Below, piece after piece: positions 14,770 to 23,222 of a stretch of DNA of 64,000 nucleotides. How positions within the stretch are numbered: position 1 is the first letter of the stretch; every line of letters starts with the position of its first letter. The DNA comes from a virus, in IMG/VR virus record IMGVR_UViG_3300045107_000413, positions 58,513-122,512 of that record. One strand, given 5' to 3'. Both the position numbers and the translations under genes were made by a program. Below the pieces are notes generated by a model, which was given only the letters and a program-made list of their open reading frames with translations, was not told where the DNA came from and did no database searches.

Positions 14770-15780
14770 AGATTGCTGCTTGCGCTGTGCCAGCCCCCGC
14801 TTGAAACGGGCAATTTTCACGGCAAGGGAGGCGTGATCGGGCATCTCCGGTGCGCTGACTTCTTCCTCATTCACTGCGTCTAGCACAGAGAGGTCAACCA
14901 GTTCTTCATCCTGTGCCACCTTCAAGTCAGCAGGCAGCGGCCAGTAGGGCGGCTTGATGAGGGCGCTATGCCCTAAATGGGAAAGCACATACGGCTCCGG
15001 CGGGGTCTCTTTGTACTCTGCCTCATACCAAACGTAGTGGAGATGCGAAAGAAAAAGTTTGACGGCAAACCGTCTGGCGCGGGCGTGAATGTGGGCGGGC
15101 GGGAGTTTGCCGGACTCATAGCAGGCGCGCGCCTTTGTATCGGTGCCGTAGCGTTTCTTTTGCAGGGCAAGGGCGGCTTGATCAGCAAACAACCCTAACT
15201 CATTAGCTTCTATCTCTTGCGCCTTGCGTCTGGCGTAGACATGCCCGTAGATGTCACGGGGTCGGTTTTGTACTTTGCAGAAACTCTCCCCGGCAAGGAA
15301 ACAAACGACCTTGAGTTTGGCATTCCAGGGCCGCTTCTGTCCCTTCTCCCACGTCACCGACGGGTTAAAGCCTGCATAGGAGATAATGTGTCCGGCGTAG
15401 GGGGCCTGCGTGATGTCGATATGGGCCAGCAGCCCTGATGCCAGTACGGGGCCGATGCCGGGGAGAGCGCGCAGCCACTCACCTACAGGGGATTGGGCGC
15501 GGCTGTAGGCATCCAGGGCCTTCTGGATGTTTTTTTCCAACCCCTCGGCATTGCCATACATCCACCTGATGAGGTCATGGGGTTCGCCTGACTCAGCGAG
15601 GGCGCGCATCTGGTTGCCGAAACGAATCCGGTAGCCTTGCACGGTATAGTAACTATCGACAAGGTACCGTGCCTCAGCTTGCGTCATCGTCTCCGCCGCC
15701 TTTTTCAAGTCCTTGCTCAGTCGCACAAACGGCTCTAAAGTGGCTTCCGCTAGTTCAAGCGCGGGGTCAGTCGTGGTCAT
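14764..15780 (-). CDS. stand-alone Transposase_20 (IS110 C-terminal) domain protein
   Basis: 338 residues from the ATG at 15780 (GGAGAAGGAA upstream). The core, residues about 120-200, carries PGIGPVLASGLLAHIDI and SYAGFNPSVTWEKGQKRPW, the helix-hairpin-helix-like and following segments of the IS116/IS110/IS902 Transposase_20 domain. The N-terminal DEDD RuvC-like domain of true IS110 transposases is absent, replaced by a helical region. The C-terminal half (ARARRFAVKLFLSHLHYVWYEAEY) is family-specific. No IS110-like ends are seen. It ends exactly where the 35-bp array begins, so it may act on that DNA. It could be a domesticated recombinase or DNA-binding protein. Confidence 0.7.
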   Translation of the reverse strand: MTTTDPALELAEATLEPFVRLSKDLKKAAETMTQAEARYLVDSYYTVQGYRIRFGNQMRALAESGEPHDLIRWMYGNAEGLEKNIQKALDAYSRAQSPVGEWLRALPGIGPVLASGLLAHIDITQAPYAGHIISYAGFNPSVTWEKGQKRPWNAKLKVVCFLAGESFCKVQNRPRDIYGHVYARRKAQEIEANELGLFADQAALALQKKRYGTDTKARACYESGKLPPAHIHARARRFAVKLFLSHLHYVWYEAEYKETPPEPYVLSHLGHSALIKPPYWPLPADLKVAQDEELVDLSVLDAVNEEEVSAPEMPDHASLAVKIARFKRGLAQRKQQSE

Positions 15781-15874
15781 AGGTTCCTTCTCCTTCTTGC
15801 AAGAATGATACGTCTTGTTGAGAGGAGTATAGCAGGAAGAGGAGCATCGTGCAAGGGGTGATGAGAGAAAAGTC

Positions 15875-16636
15875 CTATGCAGGCGTTGGTTGTGCGGAGA
15901 GTGAGCAGTAGAAGCGAATCTCCTCAGCAGAGAGCGCGTCTTCCAGCGCCACCTGCTCCCACTCTGGCGGGGCAATGCCGTCTATCTCATCGGTGATATT
16001 GCCCCCGTGTCTTACGCAGATATAGGCCGATGGGTCACGCACGGCTATCAGCGTCACGTCCCGCTCTAGCAACCCTTGCAAGTAGCGCGCATCTTCCCCC
16101 CTGTTCACCTCCGCAAAACGCAGGCCATCTACCCAGAAATCACGCCAGAACATGAGCGTTCCCGCGCGTACCCCATGCCTGAAGAGGGCATCATGCACGC
16201 GCGCGGAGGGCTGCCAGAGCGTCATATTACGGGTTCTGAGCAACCTGTCCATGTGCAGGGCGCTCACTTCCCCTTCCTGACTGAGCAGGGGCGCAACTTG
16301 CACAGAGAGGCGGTGCGGTCTATAGACATCATCATCGTCCCAGAGGGCAATGATATCCCCGTGTGCTAGCCCGCAGGCCATGTTACGTTTTGCGCCGAGG
16401 GTAAGGCCGGAAAGATCGCCGGAGAGCAGGCAATAGAAGATGTTGGGTTCGACGGTCATGCTCATCATGGTAAGCGGGCCGAAGCCTGCATGTTCGTCAA
16501 TGATGATGAGTTCTTTCGCGGGATAGTCCTGCTTTTTGAAAAGTTCAATAGCATGCGCAACAAAACGATGTCTGTTTTTCGTTGGCATAATGCAGCTAAT
16601 ACGAGGATATTCCACCACATCCACCTCTTCCACCAC
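15875..16636 (-). CDS. GT-A family 2 glycosyltransferase
   Basis: 253 residues at most; the start is one of several GTG codons between 16636 and 16615, and GAAGAGG favours 16618 or 16615. N-terminal SCIMPTKNR is the usual GT2 nucleotide-sugar start, followed by the DHAGFG-like segment and the metal-binding IIALWDDDDVYRPH (DxD-type). The protein has no membrane span and would act in the cytosol. It could modify phage DNA, a virion protein or the cell surface; the substrate is unknown. Confidence 0.75.
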   Translation of the reverse strand: MVEEVDVVEYPRISCIMPTKNRHRFVAHAIELFKKQDYPAKELIIIDEHAGFGPLTMMSMTVEPNIFYCLLSGDLSGLTLGAKRNMACGLAHGDIIALWDDDDVYRPHRLSVQVAPLLSQEGEVSALHMDRLLRTRNMTLWQPSARVHDALFRHGVRAGTLMFWRDFWVDGLRFAEVNRGEDARYLQGLLERDVTLIAVRDPSAYICVRHGGNITDEIDGIAPPEWEQVALEDALSAEEIRFYCSLSAQPTPA

Positions 16637-16647
16637 GTTTTAAGGCT

Positions 16648-16658
16648 ATGATAGCACA
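16648..16658 (-). promoter_or_regulatory. extended -10 promoter element of the glycosyltransferase
   Basis: Minus strand TGTGCTATCAT, the same element seen before other minus-strand operons in this window, 12 bases before the possible start codons. No clear -35. Confidence 0.4.
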
Positions 16659-16669
16659 GCCAATGACAA

Positions 16670-16742
16670 ACAGGCAAAGTGTCCATTCAGGCTATGCATT
16701 GGATTCTTTGCCTGTTCCCTCGTTTCTATAGGCAGGGAACAG
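16670..16742 (+). promoter_or_regulatory. mutually exclusive hairpins in the leader of the vWA gene
   Basis: A 10-bp inverted repeat (16670-16679 with 16706-16715, ACAGGCAAAG) overlaps a 9-bp one (16712-16720 with 16734-16742, CTGTTCCCT). They share 16712-16715, so the two hairpins cannot form at once. This is an attenuator-like arrangement 30 bases upstream of the vWA start. Confidence 0.42.
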
Positions 16743-16771
16743 TCCCGAATAGTTCTATGAAGGAGAAAGAG

Positions 16772-17428
16772 ATGACTACGCAACCCGCACAAGCACGCCT
16801 TGCCCCTGATACTCGTCCGAAGGAGCCAGTACTGGTACAGGACATCACCGGCTCCTATGATGACCCTGCCTCACCTGTCGCAGGCTCCCCTTCCAAACGC
16901 TATCTTGCCACCAGCATTGCCCGTATCCTCGTTTCAGAACTCTCTGAGCAGGACGCTGCTGCTGCCGATGAGAGTGCAGAGAGCGGCAAGGGAGGACTCC
17001 TGACCTACTGGTTTGCCAACGGCACCGCCGATGAGTTAGGCGACCTCACGCCTGCAAACTTCAGCCAGAAGTGGGATGAACTGGATTGGGGCGGGCCAAC
17101 CTACATCATGCCCGCTCTTCAGAAAATGGAGGCCAGTTATCACGAGGAGTTTGACCGCCTGCCAGAGTCTATCCGCCCGATTCTCATGGCCGTCATCAAT
17201 ACTGACGGCGCGCTCGCTGACCTCAATGCTGCCACCCGCTATCTTCAAGCGGCGTCCGGCTGGCTCTACTGCTATGTCGTAGTGCTTGGCTACGGCCCAG
17301 AGCATGACCGCGCCCTTGCCGCATGGCAGCAGATAGCCGCCAGTAATCCCCATGTGCGCGTGGAATCCGTCAATGCTTCTACCGATGCCCACGCTATCGC
17401 ACAACGTATCCTGGCAATGGTACAATAA
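16772..17428 (+). CDS. von Willebrand factor A-domain protein
   Basis: 218 residues; the ATG at 16772 follows AAGGAGAAAGAG. The MIDAS motif is QDITGSYDDP (D-x-T-x-S), followed by a Rossmann-like layout with LLTYWFANGTADELGDLT, GGPTYIMPALQKM (the conserved Thr of the second MIDAS element) and VINTDGALADL (conserved Asp). It is similar to TerY/phage cytosolic vWA proteins that bind divalent metal and a partner. It converges with the ThiF gene across a terminator hairpin. The cluster has two vWA proteins, this and the Ro60-like one. Confidence 0.82.
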   Translation: MTTQPAQARLAPDTRPKEPVLVQDITGSYDDPASPVAGSPSKRYLATSIARILVSELSEQDAAAADESAESGKGGLLTYWFANGTADELGDLTPANFSQKWDELDWGGPTYIMPALQKMEASYHEEFDRLPESIRPILMAVINTDGALADLNAATRYLQAASGWLYCYVVVLGYGPEHDRALAAWQQIAASNPHVRVESVNASTDAHAIAQRILAMVQ

Positions 17429-17447
17429 GCAAGCGCAGACACACAAC

Positions 17448-17478
17448 GGGATGTGTTGACAAACTGTCAACACATCCC
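17448..17478. terminator. bidirectional hairpin between convergent genes
   Basis: A perfect 13-bp stem (GGGATGTGTTGAC, 17448-17460, with 17466-17478) and a 5-base loop between the vWA (plus) and ThiF (minus) genes. T-runs are weak, so factor-dependent or structural roles are possible. Confidence 0.55.
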
Positions 17479-17504
17479 TCTTGAGGCCGCCTGTAGAGCC
17501 AATG

Positions 17505-18149
17505 CTATCGCTTGCGCACACTCACCTGCATATCTCCCCACGTCAACTCAACATCCTGCTTCACCCCCTCTAGCAAGGAGTCTCCCACCACACGGCAAGC
17601 GAGCGCCGCCAGCACCTGCGCAAATGGCCTCGTCAACGGATACTCACACGGCCCCTCTATGCCGTCTTGCGGTATCAGGTAATCTGGCTCCCACAACCCA
17701 GAGCCATACAGCCCGTCAGCACTGAAACCCACATGCAGACAGGGGATATCATAGCACAACGCGCTTGCAGAAACCGCCTTGCGTCCTGCACGGTTATCCA
17801 GCGCGTCAATAATGAGAGCAGCACTCACTAAATGCCCGCCTGCGCTGTTCTCATCCAGCAGCACAGCAACGGGCGTGATTTTTGCAGCAACGGCGCGATA
17901 GAGCGCATTTGCCAGCGCCTTGACCTTCCATGCGCCGATATCCGCGCGGACATAGGGCTGGCAGGACAGGTTGCGCTCCTCTACCCGCCCGTTGTCAATC
18001 AAGGTCAGGCGGGCATAGCCCATGCGGGCAAGGTTTTCTGCAATCGGGCCACCGAGGGAGCCAACGCCGCAAATGGTGATGGGCATGTCACGCACCTGCG
18101 CGAGACTCCGGTATTGTTCTTCATGGTAGAAGGGGCTTTGCATGTTCAT
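17505..18149 (-). CDS. ThiF/E1-like adenylyltransferase
   Basis: 214 residues, the core size of ThiF/MoeB E1-like enzymes. Residues 25-50 hold the ATP-binding GVGSLGGPIAENLARMG and LIDNGRVEERNLSCQ motifs; a Q-P-Y-x-x-x-D-I-G-x-x-K-V follows, and LIIDALDN is the acidic motif near the adenylate. Such enzymes adenylate the C-terminal glycine of ubiquitin-like or sulfur-carrier proteins. No CxxC zinc pair is seen, as in many minimal bacterial E1s. The next upstream genes and the small protein at 23555 with a C-terminal glycine may be its partners, which is inference. Confidence 0.84.
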   Translation of the reverse strand: MNMQSPFYHEEQYRSLAQVRDMPITICGVGSLGGPIAENLARMGYARLTLIDNGRVEERNLSCQPYVRADIGAWKVKALANALYRAVAAKITPVAVLLDENSAGGHLVSAALIIDALDNRAGRKAVSASALCYDIPCLHVGFSADGLYGSGLWEPDYLIPQDGIEGPCEYPLTRPFAQVLAALACRVVGDSLLEGVKQDVELTWGDMQVSVRKR

Positions 18150-18415
18150 GTGATATTCTCCTTGTACCAGTCTGGTCTAGGAAACCTACCGCTAAAGGTG
18201 ATTTGCTCCTCTGCTGTGCAGGTAATGTCCGTAGCATCATCCCAATAGCGTTCTAGCGGTTCCCCTTCAGGCAAGTAGGCCACAATGATAGCAAAACGGT
18301 CATCCCCTGCGGTACCCGTATGCCACCAGGGATAGGCAGGGTTGAAGACGAGCGGGCGTACATCCTCAACTGATGCCGTCTGAAAGCGGTACCGCCGCCA
18401 CTGTGTACTAGTCAT
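18146..18415 (-). CDS. small protein coupled to ThiF
   Basis: 89 residues; the ATG at 18415 lies inside the upstream stop, and the gene overlaps the ThiF start by four bases. It contains FNPAYPWWHTGTAGDDRFAIIVAYLPEG and a TAEEQITFSGRFPRPDW end. Single-domain alpha/beta. The tight coupling suggests a function with the ThiF-like enzyme. I do not recognise the family. Confidence 0.6.
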   Translation of the reverse strand: MTSTQWRRYRFQTASVEDVRPLVFNPAYPWWHTGTAGDDRFAIIVAYLPEGEPLERYWDDATDITCTAEEQITFSGRFPRPDWYKENIT

Positions 18416-19328
18416 CGTCCTCATCTCCTTCATACTGTTGCCAGCCAGGGCGGTGTTCCATCACGCTCACTAAACTGGTTAAGTCGAATTTCCTATCCTC
18501 ACCAGAGAGGCATATCCCTGATGAGATCACGGTCATATCCCGTGCGACGGTAGAGCGGTAACGGTGCGTCTCACTGCCATCGCTCCACTCAACCACCAGA
18601 TAGCCCGCCTGTCCCTGTGTGGCTTCCATCTCCCGGAAACTGATGAGTCGCCCGCCCGCCTTTGCGAGCGCATGCCGGAGCATCTCCTCTACCGCCCGCC
18701 CGCGCTGCCTCGCTTGCACTCGTGCCACATCTACCTGATGGAGTTGGTCCAGTACCAGCACGCGCCGCTCAGAACTGGACAGGCCCGTAAGGGAGACGCC
18801 CGCCTGTGCCTCCCGCAGCCGCTCGCCGTGTTCCGGGTCAGCGCGCATATCCGGGCCATCGTACCAGCACGTCGCGCCATCAACGCGCACAATGACGCGC
18901 TCGTATCGCTCTGCCCCGTCTGATGGGTCACAGAGGTAGACGGGGAAGGGGTCATCGGGCATCTGGAAGCGCGTCATTGCATCAGAGGCATTGTAGGGGA
19001 GGGCGTACCAGGCACCGGCGCGCTTGCGGCGCTCATCAGGCCAGAGCAAGAGGGCGCGAAGCGCAGGGAACTGCTCTAAGTATTCGGCCCGTTGCCAGGG
19101 GAGTGCCTCTGCTACCAGCATTACGCTCCGGCTATCACGCGGGCGGAAGCACCCCCAACCCACAAAGGGGCGTTCAGGGATGAACTCATAGACCATGCCG
19201 CCGTCTATGCGCGTCCTTACCTTGCCATGAGGAAGCAGGGGCGCGATGATGGAACGGGCAAGCAGGGAACGCTCGGACTCGGCCATCTGGGTGATGAGAC
19301 GTAGGGCATCATGATAACGTTTGGGCAT
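18408..19328 (-). CDS. protein upstream of ThiF, possibly PRTRC-B-like
   Basis: 306 residues in one operon with the ThiF gene. Residues 15-160 are an alpha/beta region with VGWGCFRPRD, LLLWPDERRK and ALPYNASDAMTRF motifs, which I associate with a conserved phage/plasmid family of unknown function. Residues 180-300 form a second part ending in an acidic tail (GDEDDD). In PRTRC-type loci a protein of about this size accompanies a ThiF and a small ubiquitin-like protein; whether this is the homologue cannot be decided here. Confidence 0.55.
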   Translation of the reverse strand: MPKRYHDALRLITQMAESERSLLARSIIAPLLPHGKVRTRIDGGMVYEFIPERPFVGWGCFRPRDSRSVMLVAEALPWQRAEYLEQFPALRALLLWPDERRKRAGAWYALPYNASDAMTRFQMPDDPFPVYLCDPSDGAERYERVIVRVDGATCWYDGPDMRADPEHGERLREAQAGVSLTGLSSSERRVLVLDQLHQVDVARVQARQRGRAVEEMLRHALAKAGGRLISFREMEATQGQAGYLVVEWSDGSETHRYRSTVARDMTVISSGICLSGEDRKFDLTSLVSVMEHRPGWQQYEGDEDDD

Positions 19329-19611
19329 CTTTTTTCTTTGTTCGCTGCTCTATTTCTTCCGCAAGGGCAGAAGAGACAGGGAGTTGATAGAACTTGAGGG
19401 CAAGAAGCGCCTTATCAACGGCTCCATAATCAAAACCATGCTCACTGACAAAGAGGGTTGTTATAGCATCAAGGGCTTGATGGAGTTGCATGACATCATA
19501 CTCCAAACAACGGGCATAAGTACGCAGGGAACTTACCTTCTGTTCCGTTTGGCTCATACTCTCAGCATACTGACTGAAAAGCCGATCACTGTCAAATCCT
19601 CGTGTCGTCAT
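19309..19611 (-). CDS. uncharacterised helical protein
   Basis: 100 residues; the ATG at 19611 follows GGGAGGAG. Helical and probably coiled in its first half (AESMSQTEQKVSSLRTYARCLEYDVMQL). It lies between the 306-residue protein and another small gene in the same direction. No function inferred. Confidence 0.52.
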   Translation of the reverse strand: MTTRGFDSDRLFSQYAESMSQTEQKVSSLRTYARCLEYDVMQLHQALDAITTLFVSEHGFDYGAVDKALLALKFYQLPVSSALAEEIEQRTKKKDAQTLS

Positions 19612-19645
19612 CTGCTCCTCCCTGTTCACGCATCACGTCGCCTGC

Positions 19646-19969
19646 TCAAGACGCTCCTCCACTTTCCGGCAAGGGTGCTTCGAGTTGTTGTATCCTTTTC
19701 TGTATTTTCTCCATGTCAGGCCAGCACTCCATATCTGATATTTCATCAAGACGGCGTTGGATAATGACAGGAGAAGCAAAAGGCGAAGCAGAACTCAGGA
19801 CATGGAATGCGAAATCATAGGCGCGGCAGGCAATGAGGTGTTGCACGCCCTGAAAATACTCCTCATAACTGGCAATCCAGGTATTTTCTCGGTAATGATT
19901 CCATGCTTCATCGAGTTCCTGAATGAGCAACGTTGCAAAGCCTGCAAAGTGGCTGTCACGCTCACTCAT
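19646..19969 (-). CDS. uncharacterised protein downstream of Ro60
   Basis: 107 residues, overlapping the stop of the Ro60-like gene by four bases (translational coupling). Mostly helical, with SERDSHFAGFATLLIQELDE at the start. The overlap implies co-expression with the ring protein. No family recognised. Confidence 0.55.
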   Translation of the reverse strand: MSERDSHFAGFATLLIQELDEAWNHYRENTWIASYEEYFQGVQHLIACRAYDFAFHVLSSASPFASPVIIQRRLDEISDMECWPDMEKIQKRIQQLEAPLPESGGAS

Positions 19970-21435
19970 GCCCTCACCTGCTCTTTCTGGTCAGGACGCA
20001 CTGGAAGGGGTGTCGCCATGATGGTATCGATGAGTTCTTGCCGTGAAGGAGCAGCGAGGAGTGCAAGCAGAGACGGGTACGAATAATAGTCGCTCTTCTC
20101 AACGGGAAAGGTACTAAACTCGATGCCTGCCTTGCGCAAGCCGTCCTCAAACTCCCTATTCGGTGTTCTCGTTGCCACAATACATACTGCTGGTCGGATA
20201 TGCAATGCCTCGCTATACTCCCGGTAGGCATCGACAAAGCGCGGGGCGGTGACTTCTTCCTCATCCGTCACAATCACAATCTGCTCTACCAGTACCCCGT
20301 CTTTGCGCATCTTGACCAGGGGCGCGCCAATGGCAGTAGAGCCGTTAGCCTTGATGTAGCGAAATGCCTGCTCCCAATCAGAAAGCAGTGGGCGGCGTCC
20401 CTCTGGCACTGTCACCGTGATGGGGAACGCCTCACTGTCAAAGGCGTAGACGAAGAGGCCGTGCGTAGCGACTGCTGAGACCAGGGCGGCAATCTGCTTT
20501 GCCACCTCAATGGCCGCGCTCATGGAACTGCTCTTATCGGCAAAGATGGCCGTCGGGCGCGTAATCTCTGTCTTCTCAGCGATACGAGCATCTGTCACTT
20601 CCAAGAGCTTTGCTTCCGTCTCTGCGTCCAGTGCGACCTTCTCCGCCGCTTTCTTTGTCTTGAGGGTCGAGACCCGCCTGTCCTTCTTTGCCCCCTCAAG
20701 CTTGCCGTCAATAAGCTTTTTCAGGTCGGGGTGATCGAGCGCGCCGCGCCGCTTCAGCATGCCCATGCTATTGATGACCTCCTGCGGGGTCATGGCCTCC
20801 ACCAGTGCTACCAGCAGCGCAGGGGTGACAGACTTCACGGCGGCAATGGCGGTAGGATAGGGGATGCTATGCGCAAGGATGAGGCGCGCCTGCTCGGTGC
20901 TGTCCTCCGTCTTTGCAAGCTTCTTGAGGGCTGCCTGTGGGCTTCCCTCCGGCGGTAGCCCATCAAAGAGGATGGCCTGGGCGCGGGGGCTTGGGTGAAT
21001 GTGCAGGGAGGCATAGAGGTGCTTCATCGCAGCACGGGCGCGCAACACCGCCCCGTCGAACTGCTTCTCGTTCTGCTCACGGGTTGAGAGATAATGAGCA
21101 ATGGCCGTGCGCAGGGAACGCGGGACTTTCTTGCACTCTTTCGTGGCATGATCTAACACGCGGGCGACCTCATAGGGGGCAAGCGATTGCAAGAGCATCC
21201 AGGCCGCGCCGCGAAACTCTGGATACTCAGAGGTGGCAAGGTGCGCCACAAAGAGGACTTTGTGGTCGCGCACTTCCCCACGCGCAAAGTACCAGGGGGC
21301 GAGGTGCGCATAAAAGAGCGGGTCACGGGCAAGGGCGTCGGTGTGCAGGGGTGCCAACTCTGCCAACTTGCGGTGCGGCGTCGTGAGAAAACTGTTGAGG
21401 ATGCCGAGACGCACATCCGTTTCAGTCTGTTCCAT
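19966..21435 (-). CDS. rsr: Ro60/Rsr-like TROVE ring protein
   Basis: 489 residues, ATG at 21435 after AAGGAGAAA. Residues 1-290 form a HEAT-like alpha solenoid, with EVINSMGMLKRRGALDHPDLKK matching the TROVE pattern (PxxxI/L-x-NxGxMxRxG). Residues 320-470 form a vWA domain with MIDAS DKSSSM, a conserved Thr (GSTAIGAP) and Asp (VTDEEEV). Ro60 orthologues bind misfolded ncRNAs in the central hole and Y RNAs on the outer face, and in Deinococcus link to polynucleotide phosphorylase. The gene is 1.5 kb from four tRNA-like RNAs read here as Y RNAs, which strongly supports the call. Assignment is from motifs and context. Confidence 0.78.
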   Translation of the reverse strand: MEQTETDVRLGILNSFLTTPHRKLAELAPLHTDALARDPLFYAHLAPWYFARGEVRDHKVLFVAHLATSEYPEFRGAAWMLLQSLAPYEVARVLDHATKECKKVPRSLRTAIAHYLSTREQNEKQFDGAVLRARAAMKHLYASLHIHPSPRAQAILFDGLPPEGSPQAALKKLAKTEDSTEQARLILAHSIPYPTAIAAVKSVTPALLVALVEAMTPQEVINSMGMLKRRGALDHPDLKKLIDGKLEGAKKDRRVSTLKTKKAAEKVALDAETEAKLLEVTDARIAEKTEITRPTAIFADKSSSMSAAIEVAKQIAALVSAVATHGLFVYAFDSEAFPITVTVPEGRRPLLSDWEQAFRYIKANGSTAIGAPLVKMRKDGVLVEQIVIVTDEEEVTAPRFVDAYREYSEALHIRPAVCIVATRTPNREFEDGLRKAGIEFSTFPVEKSDYYSYPSLLALLAAPSRQELIDTIMATPLPVRPDQKEQVRA

Positions 21436-21778
21436 CGGGTTTCTCCTTCTTCTTGTTTCGTATCACCTTCACAATGGTGACAATGGCCTCAATTACGTCT
21501 TTCGGCATGTCCAATTCTTCTAAACACAGATAGAGCCATGCCCATTGTTCTGCCTCGGTAGGGATGCCTTCGGGGTTATGGAGAAACAGGTTCGCATCTA
21601 TCCTGAGCCACTCTACCAGTTTCGTAAAACTCTCAATATCAGGGAGTTTGCCACTGGCAATACGGCTCATGGTTGCCACACTCACCCCCGCCTCTTTTGC
21701 CGCTTCATGGATGGAGAGGCCGTTTTTTGTGAGATGAGATTGCAGGGTCGCACTGAAGAGGGTACGGTCAAAACTCAT
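21422..21778 (-). CDS. XRE-family HTH regulator
   Basis: 118 residues. The HTH lies at residues 19-55 (GLSIHEAAKEAGVSVATMSRIASGKLPDIESFTKLVEWL). The C-terminal region is predicted helical. It overlaps the Ro60-like gene by 14 bases and precedes it, so it may regulate the ring-protein operon or the phage switch. Confidence 0.78.
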   Translation of the reverse strand: MSFDRTLFSATLQSHLTKNGLSIHEAAKEAGVSVATMSRIASGKLPDIESFTKLVEWLRIDANLFLHNPEGIPTEAEQWAWLYLCLEELDMPKDVIEAIVTIVKVIRNKKKEKPDGTD

Positions 21779-21793
21779 CCCTGATCTCCTTCT

Positions 21794-22225
21794 CTACAAA
21801 AAGATGGCATTTCCTTCCTGATGATGCACGAAATTTTCTTCAAGCATCTGTTTCCACTGCTCTGCCGTCGCACCATAACTCCCAAACGTGGTAGCATGCT
21901 CAGCACACCACGCACATAACTCATCGAGACTGGCAAAGACAGGGGATTGTGGGGAGCCTTCCGTCGTGGTTTCCCATAATTGATAGCCTTCCCCTTCTGG
22001 CGGCTCTAAACAGGTGTAGTTGACATACTCATTGCCATACCCATAGTTCACGGTAGGGAACTTGAGGAGTCTACCAAAATGCAGTTCCAGCCCGTGCCGT
22101 TCCTCATAACTCATCTCAGGGAAGTATTGCTCAAGCAGGCTTTCAAAGGATATCATGTACCCCGGCCATATCTTATCAAGCGGCCAGTCAAAGTCTAATG
22201 GAACACGTTTTAAGACTCGACCCAT
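21794..22225 (-). CDS. conserved phage protein (MGRVLKRVPLDF type)
   Basis: 143 residues. The N-terminus MGRVLKRVPLDFDWPL and C-terminal PPEGEGYQLWETTTEGSPQSPVF and LCAWCAEHATTFG are typical of a widely distributed phage/prophage protein of unknown function. Good RBS (GGAGA). Located between HNH and XRE genes. Confidence 0.72.
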   Translation of the reverse strand: MGRVLKRVPLDFDWPLDKIWPGYMISFESLLEQYFPEMSYEERHGLELHFGRLLKFPTVNYGYGNEYVNYTCLEPPEGEGYQLWETTTEGSPQSPVFASLDELCAWCAEHATTFGSYGATAEQWKQMLEENFVHHQEGNAIFL

Positions 22226-22257
22226 GATCTTCTCTCCTTCTCTTCAGTACAAAATTA

Positions 22258-22851
22258 TCACCGTGACCGTATATGCATGACGCGCTTCTCCCAGAGTGCA
22301 GGCAACCGCTCAAGCACAGCCTGATTGGCCTGCCGCACCGCCTCTGTAAGATGGACGGCGCGTTTCTGGTAGTGGGGTGAGGCCAGCCAGTCCGGGTACT
22401 CCGTGCTTCCCCTGTCCTTATTGCATTTGCGACACGCTGTGAGCAAATTCTCAGGGATAGTTGGCCCGCCGCGTTCCCAGAGGAGAATGTGGTCAACGGA
22501 GAGCGGAACGCCGTCACGCCCACAGTAGCGGCAGGTGTAGTTATCTCGCTTGAAGACGGCCCACTGCATATGCATATCAATCTGGCGCTGGCTCTTGCGC
22601 AGGATAGCCTTGCTGAGCGTGCCAGAGGCGTCCGTGAGCAGGATTTCTGTTTCCAGCAGGTCAGTTTGCCGTAAGAAGACTTCCCACTCAGCAAGGGTCA
22701 TGGGAAGCAGGCGCATTTGCGCGATGCCCTCTTCTTTGTCAGGCAGCAGCGTGAGCAGGCAGTCATCAGCACTGGCCCACAGCGCGCCTGCAATCTGGTA
22801 GCGCGTGCCGATGTCGTAGAGGTTGATGTCTGTCAATGTAGTTGTGTCCAT
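22258..22851 (-). CDS. HNH endonuclease
   Basis: 197 residues. Residues 100-155 contain CRYCG, LSVDHILLWERGG (HNH His), NLLTACRKCNKDRG (Asn and second Cys pair), the full HNH zinc-finger core. An N-terminal part of 90 residues and a C-terminal helix surround it. Phage HNH proteins nick DNA; some serve DNA packaging, others are homing-type. It starts just downstream of the Y RNA cluster. Confidence 0.85.
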   Translation of the reverse strand: MDTTTLTDINLYDIGTRYQIAGALWASADDCLLTLLPDKEEGIAQMRLLPMTLAEWEVFLRQTDLLETEILLTDASGTLSKAILRKSQRQIDMHMQWAVFKRDNYTCRYCGRDGVPLSVDHILLWERGGPTIPENLLTACRKCNKDRGSTEYPDWLASPHYQKRAVHLTEAVRQANQAVLERLPALWEKRVMHIRSR

Positions 22852-22885
22852 GTGTCTCCTTCTCTCAAAAATGGGTACAACAAAT

Positions 22886-23047
22886 CCGGGGCGTACAAGT
22901 TGCGTGAGCAGTCAAACAACGGTGCGTCTACCAGTTTCGCCACATGTTCACAGGAACATGAGAGGACTCGAACCCCTACACCCTATCAGGTACCTGCTTT
23001 TAAGAGCAGGAATGTATGTATGCTCATGCCGTCGGGGTACGCCCCGG
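22886..23047 (-). ncRNA. candidate Y RNA, tRNA-Leu-like, permuted
   Basis: Read on the minus strand: an 11-bp closing stem (CCGGGGCGTAC with its complement), internal loop CCCGAC against CAACTT, then a second helix, followed by an anticodon-like hairpin (CCTGC, 8-base loop with UUAAAA, GCAGG), a class-II-type variable arm (ACC with GGT), a T arm (AGGGG-TTCGAGT-CCTCT), an acceptor helix whose strands are joined by a 4-base loop (CATGTTC-CTGT-GAACATG) and a D arm (GCG with CGC; AAACTGGTAGA). The order T arm, acceptor, D arm is the reverse of normal, so it is circularly permuted. Third of the four RNAs to share the CAACTT element. Confidence 0.7.
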
Positions 23048-23059
23048 CATAAAATAGCC

Positions 23060-23203
23060 TGGGACGCGCAAGTTGAGCGGGCCGATAACACGCCTTTACC
23101 ATTTGGCTATCCGGGCAAGGAAAGAAAGCCCGGACTAGGAATCGAACCTAGATACTGCGAGAAGCAGATTGTTTGTATGCCTGCCCTGTTATGGCGCGTC
23201 CCA
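23060..23203 (-). ncRNA. candidate Y RNA, permuted tRNA-like
   Basis: A 10-bp closing stem (TGGGACGCGC with its complement), internal loop CATAAC against CAACTT, a second helix (GGGCAGGC with GCCCGCTC), then an anticodon-position hairpin with a short loop (CTGC-TTCTC-GCAG), a T arm (CTAGG-TTCGATT-CCTAG), an acceptor helix (TCCGGGC with GCCCGGA) joined by 11 bases, and a D arm (GCC with GGC). Because the anticodon loop is only five bases, no amino-acid identity can be given, which fits a tRNA mimic rather than a functional tRNA. Confidence 0.7.
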
Positions 23204-23222
23204 GAAAGATGAGACCGGTCTA

